A stretch of 64,000 nt of DNA from contig OV050032.1 of the NCBI GenBank assembly GCA_920105625.2, positions 110,778,542-110,842,541 of the forward strand, in the 5' to 3' direction. The position numbers were made by a program, and so were the translations under genes. The notes below the pieces were generated by a model, which did no database searches, was not told the DNA's origin, and saw only the letters and a list, made by a program, of their open reading frames with translations. This DNA comes from Clusia tigrina (Eukaryota; Arthropoda; Insecta; Diptera; Clusiidae). Below are positions 1-12,009 of the stretch, in pieces; positions within the stretch are counted from its first letter, which is position 1; each line of letters starts with the position of its first letter.

Positions 1-196
1 GATTTGGGACTCAAGGGTAGCATAGCTTTGAGCGATGGCCTAAATTGACAAGAGGCGCGAGTACTTTATTGTTACAAAATTTCAAGCTTTTATGACGCTA
101 AAGTAAAAAGTTACAAGCATTTGTATGTTGCAAGCTTTGATAGGTGTAGGACGTACCGTAAAGAAGTTAGGGCCATTTGAAGCTTTTTCAGTGTTT
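1..196 (+). repeat. Reference monomer (phase used in this annotation)
   Basis: This is the first complete unit, used to set the phase, which is arbitrary. Landmarks by unit position: GATTTGGG at 1-8, a CTCAAGGG/CTCTAGGG switch near 10-17, TAGCTTTGAGCGAT near 23-36, the variable block near 36-42, the CTCGAG hexamer near 56-61, TTACAAAATTTC near 72-83, GACGCTCCAG near 94-103, AAAAAGTTACAAGC near 105-118, GATAGGTGTAGGACGTACC near 139-157, and TTATCAGTGTTT at the end. This copy carries the ATGGCC, GGCGCGAG (so no CTCGAG) and CTAAAG variants. No open frame crosses more than about 1.3 units in normal copies, because 196 is 3x65+1. Confidence 0.9.
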
Positions 197-720
197 GATT
201 TGGGACTCAAGGGTAGTATAGCTTTGAGCGATAACTTAAATTGACAAGAGGCTCGAGTACTTTGTTGTTACAAAATTTCAAGGTTTTATGACGCTCCAGT
301 AAAAAGTTACAAGCATTTGTATGTTGCAAGCTTTGATAGGTGTAGGACGTACCGTAAAGAAGTTAGGGCCATTTGAAGTTTTATCAGTGTTTGATTTGGG
401 ACTCAAGGGTAGCATAGCTTTGAGCGATAACTTAAATTGACAAGAGGGTCGAGTACTTTGTTGTTACAAAATTTCAAGGTTTTATGACGCTCCAGAAAAA
501 AGTTACAAGCATTTGTATGTTGCAAACTTTGATAGGTGTAGGACGTACCGTAAATAAGTTAGGGGCGTTTGAAGTTTTACCAGTGTTTGATTTGGGACTC
601 AAGGGTAGCATATCTTTGACCGATGGCTAAAATTGACAAGAGGCTCGAGCACTTTATTTTTACAAAATTTCAAGGTTTTATGACGCTCCAGTAAAAAGAT
701 ACAAGCATTTGTATGTTGCA

Positions 721-728
721 AACTAACT
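721..728 (+). repeat. 4-bp AACT micro-duplication inside a monomer (200-bp unit)
   Basis: The usual GCAAACTTTGA reads GCAAACTAACTTTGA here, a tandem duplication of AACT. The same private insertion occurs at about 6007-6014 and 6991-6998. The copy at 6991 is the 6270-bp partner of this one. The copy at 6007 lies five monomers before it, so that stretch is a third relative. It is a useful tag for tracing the history of this part of the array. Confidence 0.9.
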
Positions 729-2255
729 TTGATAGGTGTAGGACGTACCGTATAGAAGTTAGGGCCATTTGAAGTTTAATCAGTGTTTGATTTGGGACTC
801 TAGGGTAGCATAGCTTTGAGCGATGGCTTAAATTGACAAGAGGCTTGAATACTTTATTGTTACAAAATTTCAAGGTTTTATGACGCTCCAGTAAAAAGTT
901 ACAAGCATTTGTATGTTGCAAACTTTGATAGGTGTAGGACAAACCGTATAGAAGTTAGGGGCTTTTGAAGTTTTATCAGTGATTGATTTGGGGCTCAAGG
1001 GTAGCATAGCTTTGAGCGATGGCCTAAATAGACAAGAGGCTCGAGTACTTCATTGTTACAAAATTTCAAGGTTCTATGACGCTCCAGTAAAAAGTTACAA
1101 GCATTTGTATGTTGCAAACTTTGATAGGTGTAGGACGTACCGTAAAGAAGCTAGGGCCATTTGAAGTTTTATCAGTGTTTGATTTGGGACTCAAGGGTAG
1201 CATAGCTTTGAGCGATAACTTAAATTGACAAGAGGCTCGGGTACTTTATTGTTACAAAATTTCAAGGTTTTATGACGCTCCAGTAAAAAGTTACAAGCAT
1301 TTGAATGTTGCCAACTTTGATAGGTGTAGGACGTACCGTATAGAAGTTAGGGGCGTTTGAAGTTTTATCAGTGTTTGATTTGGGACTCTAGGGTAGCATA
1401 ACTTTGACCGATGGCTTAAATTGACAAGAGGCTCGGGTACTTTATTGTTACAAAATTTGAAGGTTTTATGACGCTAAAGTAAAAAGTTACAAGCATTTGT
1501 ATGTTGCAAACTTTGATAGGTGTAGGACGTACCGTATAGAAGTTATGGCCATTTGAAGTTTTATCAGTGTTTGATTTGGGACTCAAGGGTAGCATAGCTT
1601 TGAGCGATAACTTAAATTGACAAGAGGCTCGAGTACTTTGTTGTTACAAAATTTCAAGGTTTTATGGCGCTCCAGTAAAAAGTTACAAGCATTTGTATGT
1701 TGCAAGCTTTGATAGGTGTAGGACGTACCGTAAAGAAGTTAGGGCCATTTGAAGTTTTATCAGTGTTTGATTTGGGACTCAAGGGTAGCATAGCTTTGAG
1801 CGATAACTTAAATTGACAAGAGGGTCGAGTACTTTGTGGTTACAAAATTTCAAGGTTTTATGACGCTCCAGTAAAAAGTTACAAGCATTTGTATGTTGCA
1901 AGCTTTGATAGGTGTAGGACGTACCGTAAAGAAGTTAGGGCCATTAGAAGTTTTATCAGTGTTTGATTTGGGACTCAAGGGTAGCATAGCTTTGAGCGAT
2001 AACTTAAATTGACAAGAGGCTCGGGTACTATATTGTTACAAAATTTCAAGGTTTTATGACGCTCCAGTAAAAAGTTACAAGCATTTGTATGTTGCAAACT
2101 TTGATAGGTGTAGGACGTACCGTATAGAAGTTAGGGAAATTTGAAGTTATATCAGTGTTTGATTTGGGACTCAAGGGTAGCATAGCTTTGAGCGAAAGCT
2201 TAAATTGACAAAGGCTCGAGTACTTCATTGTTACAAAATTTCAAGGTTCTATGAC

Positions 2256-3278
2256 GCTCCAGTAAAAAGTTACAAGCATTTGTATGTTGCAAACTTTGAT
2301 AGGTGTAGGACGTACCGTAAAGAAGTTAGGGGCGTTTGAAGTTTTATCAGTGTTTGATTTGGGACTCAAGGGTAGCATAGCTTTGAGCGATAACTTAAAT
2401 TGACAAGAATCTCGAGTACTTTATTGTTACAAAATTTCAAGGTTTTATGACGCTCCAGTAAAAAGTTACAAGCATTTGTATGTTGCAAACTTTGATAGGT
2501 GTAGGACGTACCGTATAGAAGTTAGGGCAATTTGAAGTTTAATCAGTGTTTGATTTGGGACTCTAGGGTAGCATAGCTTTGAGCGAAGGCTTAAATTGAC
2601 AAGAGGCTTGAATACTTTATTGTTACAAAATTTCAAGGTTTTATGACGCTCCAGTAAAAAGTTACAAGCATTTGTATGTGGCAAACTTTGATAGGTGTAG
2701 GACGTACCGTAAAGAAGTTAGGGCCATTTGAAGTTTCATCAGTGTTTGATTTGGGACTCAAGGGTAGCATAGCTTTGAGCGATAACTTAAATTGACAAGA
2801 GGCTCGGGTACTTTATTGTTACAAAATTTCAAGGTTTTATGACGCTCCAGTAAAAAGTTACAAGCATTTGTATGTTGCAAACTTTGATAGGTGTAGGACG
2901 TACCGTAAAGAAGTTAGGGGCGTTTGAAGTTTTATCAGTGTTTGATTTGGGACTCAAGGGTAGCATAGCTTTGAGCGATAACTTAAATTGACAAGAATCT
3001 CGAGTACTTTATTGTTACAAAATTTCAAGGTTTTATGACGCTCCAGTAAAAAGTTACAAGCATTTGTATGTTGCAAACTTTGATAGGTGTAGGACGTACC
3101 GTATAGAAGTTAGGGCAATTTGAAGTTTAATCAGTGTTTGATTTGGGACTCTAGGGTAGCATAGCTTTGAGCGAAGGCTTAAATTGACAAGAGGCTTGAA
3201 TACTTTATTGTTACAAAATTTCAAGGTTTTATGACGCTCCAGTAAAAAGTTACAAGCATTTGTATGTTGCAAACTTTG
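2256..3278 (+). repeat. 3-monomer (588-bp) tandem duplication, second copy partial
   Basis: 2256-2690 matches 2844-3278 at an offset of exactly 588 bp. The shared private variant is GACAAGAATCTCGAG, in place of the usual GACAAGAGGCTCGAG, at about 2406 and 2994. Shared GGGCAATTTG and GGCTTGAATAC variants follow in the next monomer. Differences are few: for example ATGTGGCAAAC near 2677 versus ATGTTGCAAAC in the second copy. The block sits immediately after the end of the 6270-bp duplication copy A and is absent after copy B. It therefore formed in, or was lost from, only one of the two contexts. Confidence 0.85.
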
Positions 3279-6270
3279 ATTGGTGTAGGACGTACCGTAT
3301 AGAAGTTAGGGAAATTTGAAGTTTTATCAGTGTTTGATTTGGGACTCAAGGGTAGCATAGCTTTGAGCGATAGCTTAAATTGACAAGAGGCTCGAGTACT
3401 TCACTGTTACAAAATTTCAAGCTTCTATGACGCTCCAGTAAAAAGTTACAAGCATTTGTATGTTGCAAACTTTGATAGGTATAGGACGTACCGTAAAGAA
3501 GTTAGGGCCATTTGAAGTTTTATCAGTGTTTGATTTGGGACTCAAGGGTAGCATAGCTTTGAGCGATAACTTAAATTGACAAGAGGCTCGAGTACTTTAA
3601 TGTTACAAAATTTCAAGGTTTTATGACGCTCCAGTAAAAAGTTACAAGCATTTGAATGTTGCAAACTTTGATAGGTGTAGGACGTACCGTATAGAAGTTA
3701 GGGGCGTTTGAAGTTTTATCAGTGTTTGATTTGGGACTCTAGGGTAGCATAGCTTTGAGCGATGGCCTAAATTGACAAGAGGCGCGAGTACTTTATTGTT
3801 ACAAAATTTCAAGGTTTTATGACGCTAAAGTAAAAAGTTACAAGCATTTGTATGTTGCAAGCTTTGATAGGTGTAGGACGTACCGTAAAGAAGTTAGGGC
3901 CATTTGAAGTTTTATCAGTGTTTGATTTGGGACTCAAGGGTAGTATAGCTTTGAGCGATAACTTAAATTGACAAGAGGCTCGAGTACTTTGTTGTTACAA
4001 AATTTCAAGGTTTTATGACGCTCCAGTAAAAAGTTACAAGCATTTATATGTTGAAAGCTTTGATAGGTGTAGGACGTACCGTAAAGAAGTTAGGGCCATT
4101 TGAAGTTTTATCAGTGTTTGATTTGGGACTCAAGGGTAGCATAGCTTTGAGCGATAACTTAAATTGACAAGAGGCTCGGGTACTTTATTGTTACAAAATT
4201 TCAAGGTTTTATGACGCTCCAGTAAAAAGTTACAAGCATTTGAATGTTGCAAACTTTGATAGGTTTAGGACGTACCGTATAGAAGTGAGGGGCGTTTGAA
4301 GTTTTATCAGTGTTTGATTTGGGACTCTAGGGTAGCATAGCTTTGACCGATGGCTTAAATTGACAAGAGGCTCGGGTACTTTATTGTTACCAAATTTCAA
4401 GGTTTTATGACGCTCCAGTAAAAAGTTACAAGCATTTGTATGCTGCAAACTTTGATAGGTGTAGGACGTACCGTATAGAAGTTAGGGCCATTTGAAGTTT
4501 TATCAGTGTTTGATTTGGGACTCAAGGGTAGCATAGCTTTGAGCGATGGCATAAGTTGACAAGAGGCTCGAGTACTTTATTGTTACAAAATTTCAAGGTT
4601 TTATGACGCTAAAGTAAAAAGTTACAAGCATTTGTATGTTGCAAACTTTGATAGGTGTAGGACGTACCGTATAAAAGTTAGGGCCATTTGAAGTTTTATC
4701 AGTGTTTGATTTGGGACTCAAGGGTAGCATAGCTTTGAGCGATAACTCAAATTGACAAGAGGCTCGAGTACTTTGTTGTTACAAAATTTCAAGGTTTTAT
4801 GGCGCTCCAGTAAAAAGTTACAAGCATTTGTATGTTGCAAGCTTTGATAGGTGTAGGACGTACCGTAAAGAAGTTAGGGCCATTCGAAGTTTTATCAGTG
4901 TTTGATTTGGGACTCAAGGGTAGCATAGCTTTGAGCGATAACTTAAATTGACAAGAGGCTCGAGTACTTCATTGTTACAAAATATCAAGGTTTTATGACG
5001 CTCCAGTAAAAATTTACAAGCATTTGTATGTTGCAAGCTTTGATAGGTGTAGGACGTACCGTAAAGAAGTTAGGGCCATTTGAAGATTTATCAGTGTTTG
5101 ATTTGGGACTCAAGGGTAGCATAGCTTTGAGCGATAACTTAAATTGACAAGAGGCTCGGGTACTTTATTGTTACAAAATTTCAAGGTTTTATGACGCTCC
5201 AGTAAAAAGTTACAAGCAATTGTATGTTGCAAACTTTGATAGGTGTAGGACGTACCGTATAGAAGTTAGGGCCATTTGAAGTTTTATCAGTGTTTGATTT
5301 GGGACTCAAGGGTAGCATAGCTTTGAGCTATAACTTAAATGGACAAGAGGCTCGAGTACTTTGTTGTTACAAAATTTCAAGGTTTTATGGCGCTCCAGTA
5401 AAAAGTTACAAGCATTTGTATGTTGCAAGCTTTGATAGGTGTAGGACGTACCGTAAAGAAGTTAGGGCAATTTGAAGTTTTATCAGTGTTTGATTTGGGA
5501 CTCAAGGGTAGCATAGCTTTGAGCGATAACTTAAATTGACAAGAGGGTCGAGTACTTTGTTGTTACAAAATTTCAAGGTTTTATGACGCTCCAGAAAAAA
5601 GTTACAAGCATTTGTATATTGCAAACTTTGATAGGTGTAGGACGTACCGTAAAGAAGTTAGGGGCGTTTGAAGTTTTATCAATGTTTGATTTGGGACTCA
5701 AGGGTAGCATAGCTTTGAGCGATAACTTAAATTGACAAGAGGCACGACTACTTCATTGTTACAAAATTTCAAGGTTTTATGAGGCTCCAGTAAAAAGTTA
5801 CAAGCATTTGAATGTTGCAAACTTTGATAGGTGTAGGACGTACCGTAAAGAAGTTAGGGGCGTTTGAAGTTTTATCAGTGTTTGATTTGGGACTCAAGGG
5901 TAGCATAGCTTTGACTGATGGCTTAAATTGACAAGAGGCTCGAGCACTTAAAATTTCAAGGTTTTATGACGCTCCAGTAAAAAGATACAAGCATTTGTAT
6001 GTTGCAAACTAACTTTGATAGGTGTAGGACGTACCGTATAGAAGTTAGGGCCATTTGAAGTTTAATCAGTGTTTGATTTGGGACTCTAGGGTAGCATAGC
6101 TTTGAGCGATGGCTTAAATTGACAAGAGGCTTGAATACTTTATTGTTACAAAATTTCAAGGTTTTATGACGCTCCAGTAAAAAGTTACAAGCATTTGTAT
6201 GCTGCAAACTTTGATAGGTGTAGGACGTACCGTATAGAAGTTAGGGCCATTTGAAGTTTTATCAGTGTTT
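3279..6270 (+). repeat. Satellite stretch between the two 6270-bp copies, mosaic of related variants
   Basis: This is ordinary 196-bp monomers with no gene. The stretch 4120 to about 4920 follows the same variant order as 1181 to about 1980, at an offset of about 2939 bp (15 monomers). That order is CTCGGGTAC units with TTGAATG, then a CTAAAG unit, then an ATGGCGCTCC unit. The match has more differences than the 6270-bp pair, such as GGTTTAGG near 4262 and GAAGTGAGG near 4282, so it looks like an older duplication. A further related run near 5290-5690 repeats the ATGGCGCTCC and AGGGTCGAG units. Confidence 0.8.
5945..5955 (+). repeat. Monomer with internal 9-bp deletion
   Basis: At about 5949 the unit reads GAGCACTTAAAATTTC, where sister monomers read GAGCACTT, then TATTGTTAC, then AAAATTTC. 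Nine bases of the usually conserved TTATTGTTAC segment are missing. The same monomer carries the AACT duplication further on (6007). Its relative at 6930 lacks the 9-bp deletion, so the deletion came later than the AACT duplication. Confidence 0.85.
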
Positions 6271-8600
6271 GATTTGGGACTCAAGGGTAGCATAGCTTTG
6301 AGCGATGGCCTAAATTGACAAGAGGCGCGAGTACTTTATTGTTACAAAATTTCAAGCTTTTATGACGCTAAAGTAAAAAGTTACAAGCATTTGTATGTTG
6401 CAAGCTTTGATAGGTGTAGGACGTACCGTAAAGAAGTTAGGGCCATTTGAAGCTTTTTCAGTGTTTGATTTGGGACTCAAGGGTAGTATAGCTTTGAGCG
6501 ATAACTTAAATTGACAAGAGGCTCGAGTACTTTGTTGTTACAAAATTTCAAGGTTTTATGACGCTCCAGTAAAAAGTTACAAGCATTTGTATGTTGCAAG
6601 CTTTGATAGGTGTAGGACGTACCGTAAAGAAGTTAGGGCCATTTGAAGTTTTATCAGTGTTTGATTTGGGACTCAAGGGTAGCATAGCTTTGAGCGATAA
6701 CTTAAATTGACAAGAGGGTCGAGTACTTTGTTGTTACAAAATTTCAAGGTTTTATGACGCTCCAGAAAAAAGTTACAAGCATTTGTATGTTGCAAACTTT
6801 GATAGGTGTAGGACGTACCGTAAATAAGTTAGGGGCGTTTGAAGTTTTACCAGTGTTTGATTTGGGACTCAAGGGTAGCATATCTTTGACCGATGGCTAA
6901 AATTGACAAGAGGCTCGAGCACTTTATTTTTACCAAATTTCAAGGTTTTATGACGCTCCAGTAAAAAGATACAAGCATTTGTATGTTGCAAACTAACTTT
7001 GATAGGTGTAGGACGTACCGTATAGAAGTTAGGGCCATTTGAAGTTTTATCAGTGTTTGATTTGGGACTCTAGGGTAGCATAGCTTTGAGCGATGGCTTA
7101 AATTGACAAGAGGCTTGAATACTTTATTGTTACAAAATTTCAAGGTTTTATGACGCTCCAGTAAAAAGTTACAAGCATTTGTATGTTGCAAACTTTGATA
7201 GGTGTAGGACAAACCGTATAGAAGTTAGGGGCTGTTGAAGTTTTATCAGTGATTGATTTGGGGCTCAAGGGTAGCATAGCTTTGAGCGATGGCCTAAATA
7301 GACAAGAGGCTCGAGTACTTCATTGTTACAAAATTTCAAGGTTCTATGACGCTCCAGTAAAAAGTTACAAGCATTTGTATGTTGCAAACTTTGATAGGTG
7401 TAGGACGTACCGTAAAGAAGCTAGGGCCATTTGAAGTTTTATCAGTGTTTGATTTGGGACTCAAGGGTAGCATAGCTTTGAGCGATAACTTAAATTGACA
7501 AGAGGCTCGGGTACTTTATTGTTACAAAATTTCAAGGTTTTATGACGCTCCAGTAAAAAGTTACAAGCATTTGAATGTTGCCAACTTTGATAGGTGTAGG
7601 ACGTACCGTATAGAAGTTAGGGGCGTTTGAAGTTTTATCAGTGTTTGATTTGGGACTCTAGGGTAGCATAACTTTGACCGATGGCTTAAATTGACAAGAG
7701 GCTCGGGTACTTTATTGTTACAAAATTTGAAGGTTTTATGACGCTAAAGTAAAAAGTTACAAGCATTTGTATGTTGCAAACTTTGATAGGTGTAGGACGT
7801 ACCGTATAGAAGTTATGGCCATTTGAAGTTTTATCAGTGTTTGATTTGGGACTCAAGGGTAGCATAGCTTTGAGCGATAACTTAAATTGACAAGAGGCTC
7901 GAGTACTTTGTTGTTACAAAATTTCAAGGTTTTATGGCGCTCCAGTAAAAAGTTACAAGCATTTGTATGTTGCAAGCTTTGATAGGTGTAGGACGTACCG
8001 TAAAGAAGTTAGGGCCATTTGAAGTTTTATCAGTGTTTGATTTGGGACTCAAGGGTAGCATAGCTTTGAGCGATAACTTAAATTGACAAGAGGGTCGAGT
8101 ACTTTGTGGTTACAAAATTTCAAGGTTTTATGACGCTCCAGTAAAAAGTTACAAGCATTTGTATGTTGCAAGCTTTGATAGGTGTAGGACGTACCGTAAA
8201 GAAGTTAGGGCCATTAGAAGTTTTATCAGTGTTTGATTTGGGACTCAAGGGTAGCATAGCTTTGAGCGATAACTTAAATTGACAAGAGGCTCGGGTACTA
8301 TATTGTTACAAAATTTCAAGGTTTTATGACGCTCCAGTAAAAAGTTACAAGCATTTGTATGTTGCAAACTTTGATAGGTGTAGGACGTACCGTATAGAAG
8401 TTAGGGAAATTTGAAGTTATATCAGTGTTTGATTTGGGACTCAAGGGTAGCATAGCTTTGAGCGAAAGCTTAAATTGACAAGAGGCTCGAGTACTTCATT
8501 GTTACAAAATTTCAAGGTTCTATGACGCTCCAGTAAAAAGTTACAAGCATTTGTATGTTGCAAACTTTGATAGGTGTAGGACGTACCGTAAAGAAGTTAG
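6271..8600 (+). repeat. Large segmental duplication, copy B (partner at 1)
   Basis: This is the second copy of the block at 1-2330, at a constant offset of 6270 bp. It carries the same ordered private variants, including the AACT duplication at 6991, the GATTGATTTGGGG unit at about 7250, and the AGGGTCGAG plus TTTGTGGTT unit near 8090. Near identity over 2.3 kb in a satellite whose neighbouring monomers differ visibly implies a recent duplication of a multi-monomer segment. After about 8600 the variant strings of the two contexts no longer agree. Confidence 0.9.
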
Positions 8601-10177
8601 GGCTATTTGAAGTTTTATCAGTGTTTGATTTGGGACTCAAGTGTAGCATAGCTTTGAGCGATAACTTAAATTGACAAGAGGCTCGTGTACTTTATTGTTA
8701 CAAAATTTCAAGGTTTTATGACGCTCCAGTAAAAAGTTACAAGCATTTGTATGTTGCAAACTTTGATAGGTGTAGGACGTACCGTATAGAAGTTAGGGAA
8801 ATTTGAAGTTTTATCAGTGTTTGATTTGGGACTCAAGGGTAGCATAGCTTTGAGCGATAACTTAAATTGACAAGAGGCTCGGGTACTTTATTGTTACAAA
8901 ATTTCAAGGTTTTATGACGCTCCAGTAAAAAGTTACAAGCATTTGTATGTTGCAAACTTTGATAGGTTTAGGACGTACCATATAGAAGTTAGGGAAATTT
9001 GAAGTTTTATCAGTGTTTGATTTGGGACTCAAGGGTAGCATAGCTTTGAGCGATAGCTTAAATTGACAAGAGGCTTCATTGTTACAAAATTTCAAGGTTC
9101 TATGACGCTCCAGTAAAAAGTTACAAGCATTTGTATATTGCAAACTTTGATAGGTGTAGGACGTACCGTAAAGAAGTTAGGGCCATTTCAAGTTTTATCA
9201 GTGTTTGATTTGGGACTCAAGGGTAGCATAGCTTTGAGCGATAACTTAAATTGACAAGAGGCTCGGGTACTTTATTGTTACAAAATTTCAAGGTTTTATG
9301 ACGCTCCAGTAAAAAGTTACAAGCATTTGTATGTTGCAAACTTTGATAGGTGTAGGACGTACCGTAAAGAAGTTAGGGGCGTTTGAAGTTTTATCAGTGT
9401 TTGATTTGGGAGTCAAGGGTAGCATAGCTTTGAGCGATGGCCTAAATTGACAAGAGGCTCGAGTACTTTATTGTTACAAAATTTCAAGGTTTTATGACGC
9501 TCCAGTAAAAAGTTACAAGCATTTGTATGTTGCAACCTTTGATAGGTGTAGGACGTACCGTATAGAAGTTAGGGAAATTTGAAGTTTTATCAGTGTTTGA
9601 TTTGGGACTCAAGGGTAGCATAGCTTTGAGCGATAGCTTAAATTGACAAGAGGCTCGAGTACTTCATTGTTACAAAATTTCAAGGTTCTATGACGCTCCA
9701 GTAAAAAGTTACAAGCATTTGTATGTTGCAAACTTTGATAGGTGTAGGACGTACCGTATAGAAGTTAGGACCATTTGAAGTTTTATCAGTGTTTGATTTG
9801 GGACTCAAGGGTAGCATAGCTTTGAGCGATAACTTAAATTGACAAGAGGCGCGAGTACTTTGTTGTTACAAAATTTCAAAGTTTTATGACGCTCCAGTAA
9901 AAAGTTACAAGCATTTGTATGTTGCAAACTTTGATAGGTGTAGCACGTACCGTAAAGAAGTTAGGGGCGTTTGAAGCTTTATCAGTGTTTGATTTGGGAG
10001 TCAAGGGTAGCATAGCTTTGAGCGATGGCTTAAATTGACAAGAGGCTCGAGTACTTTGTTGTTACAAAATTTCAAGGTTTTATGACGCTCCAGTAAAAAG
10101 TTACAAGCATTTGTATGTTGCAAACTTTGATAGGTGTAAGACGTACCGTATAGAAGTTAGGGAAATTTCAAATTTTA
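8601..10177 (+). repeat. Satellite stretch, mixed monomers
   Basis: Ordinary 196-bp units rich in the GGAAATTTGAAG and CTATGACGCTCC variants. One monomer near 9074 reads GAGGCTTCATTG, lacking 9 bp of the usual CTCGAGTACTTC segment and therefore its CTCGAG site. Near 9960-10170 is the string GTAGCACG, GGGAGTCAAGG, GTAAGACG and GGAAATTTCAA. The same string recurs near 18550-18800 and 22090-22320, and in part near 27970-28200 and 31090, so it is a travelling sub-block. No gene is seen. Confidence 0.8.
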
Positions 10178-11188
10178 TCAGTGTTTGATTTGGGACTCAA
10201 GGGTAGCATAGCTTTGAGCGATAGCTTAAATTGACAAGAGGCTCGAGTACTTCATTGTTACAAAATTTCAAGGTTCTATGCCGCTCCAGTAAAAAGTTAC
10301 AAGCATTTGTATGTTGCAAACTTTGATAGGTGTAGGACATACCGTAAAGAAGTTAGGGCCATTTGAAGTTTTATCAGTGTTTGATTTGGGACTCAAGGGT
10401 AGCATAGCTTTGAGCGATAACTTAAATTGACAAGAGGCTCGAGCACTTTATTGTTAGAAAATTTCAAGGTTTTATGACGCTCCAGTAAAAAGATACAAGC
10501 ATTTGTATGTTGCAAACTTTGATAGGTGTAGGACGTACCGTATAGAAGTTAGGGCCATTTGAAGTTTTATCAGTGTTTGATTTGGGACTCCAGGGTAGCA
10601 TAGCTTTGAGCGATGGCTTAAATTGACAAGAGGCTTGAATACTTTATTGTTACAAAATTTCAAGGTTTTATGACGCTCCAGTAAAAAGTTACAAGCATTT
10701 GTATGTTGCAAACTTTGATAGGTGTAGGACATACCGTATAGAAGTTAGGGGCGTTTGAAGTTTTATCAGTGATTGATTTGGGACTCAAGGGTAGCATAGC
10801 TTTGAGCGATAACTTAAATTGACAAGAGGCTCGAGTACTTTATTGTTACAAATTTCAAGGGTTTATGACGCTCCAGTAAAAAGTTACAAGCAATTGTATG
10901 TTGCAAACTTTGATAGGTATAGGACGTACCGTAAAGAAGTTAGGGGCGTTTGAAGTTTTATCAGTGTTTGATTTGGGACTCAAGGGTAGCATAGCTTTGA
11001 GCGATAGCTTAAATTGACAAGAGGCTCGAGTACTTCATTGTTACAAAATTTCAAGGTTTTATGACGCTCCAGTAAAAAGTTACAAGCATTTGTTTGTTGC
11101 AAACTTTGATAGGTGTAGGACGTACCGTAAAGAAGTTAGGGCCATTTGAAGTTTTATCAGTGTTTGATTTATGACTCAAGGGTAGCAT
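10178..11188 (+). repeat. 9-monomer (1763-bp offset) duplication, first copy
   Basis: This matches 11941-12951 at an offset of 1763 bp (nine monomers less 1 bp). Shared private variants include CTATGCCGCTCC near 10278 and 12041, GGACATACC, GTTAGAAAATTTC with GAGCAC near 10441, CTCCAGGG near 10589, GTGATTGATTTGG near 10769, and TTTATGACTCAAGG near 11168 and 12931. Differences include GGTATAGG at 10915 against GGTGTAGG, and AGCAAAGC at 12751 against AGCATAGC. The second copy overlaps the start of the 12-monomer duplication that follows, so the two events are nested. Confidence 0.85.
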
Positions 11189-12009
11189 AGCTTTGAGCGA
11201 TAGCTTAAATTGACAAGAGGCTCGAGTACTTTATTGTTACAAAATTTCAAGGTTTTATGGCGCTCCAGTAAAAAGTTACAAGCATTTGTATGTTGCAAGC
11301 TTTGATAGGTGTAGGACGTACCGTAAAGAAGTTAGGGCCATTTGAAGTTTTATCAGTGTTTGATTTGGGACTCAAGGGTAGCATAGCTTTGAGCGATAAC
11401 TTAAATTGACAAGAGGGTCGAGTACTTTGTTGTTACAAAATTTCAAGGTTTTATGACGCTCCAGTAAAAAGTTACAAGCATTTGTATGTTGCAAGCTTTG
11501 ATAGGTGTAGGACGTACCGTAAAGAAGTTAGGGCCATTAGAAGTTTTATCAGTGTTTGATTTGGGACTCAAGGGTAGCATAGCTTTGAGCGATAACTTAA
11601 ATTGACAAGAGGCTCGGGTACTATATTGTTACAAAATTTCAAGGTTTTATGACGCTCCAGTAAAAAGTTACAAGCATTTGTATGTTGCAAACTTTGATAG
11701 GTGTAGGACGTACCGTAAAGAAGTTAGGGGCGTTTGAAGTTTTATCAGTGTTTGATTTGGGAGTCAAGGGTAGCATAGCTTTGAGCGATGGCCTAAATTG
11801 ACAAGAGGCTCGAGTACTTTATTGTTACAAAATTTTTAGGTTCTATGACGCTCCAGTAAAAAGTTACAAGCATTTGTATGTTGCAAACTTTGATAGGTGT
11901 AGGACGTACCGTATAGAAGTTAGGGCCATTTGAAGTTTTATCAGTGTTTGATTTGGGACTCAAGGGTAGCATAGCTTTGAGCGATAGCTTAAATTGACAA
12001 GAGGCTCGA

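Larger units (their letters stand above)
1..2330 (+). repeat. Large segmental duplication, copy A (partner at 6271)
   Basis: Position 1 aligns to 6271 and the match runs at a constant offset of 6270 bp (32 monomers less 2 bp). It ends near 2330, where copy A has GGGGCG and copy B has GGGCTA. By eye the copies differ at only about three substitutions (near 664, 778 and 964), plus a 2-bp deletion at about 2211 in copy A. Shared private variants include the 4-bp AACT duplication at 721, the GTGATTGATT variant near 978, ATTTGAAGG near 1456 and TTTGTGGTT near 1833. The left edge is cut by the window, so the duplication may begin further upstream. Confidence 0.9.

Noticed and set aside
165..172. 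TTAGGG in every monomer, resembling a telomere repeat
   Set aside because: It is a single hexamer per 196 bp (GAAGTTAGGGCC), never tandem, and is changed in several variants. It is best read as chance.
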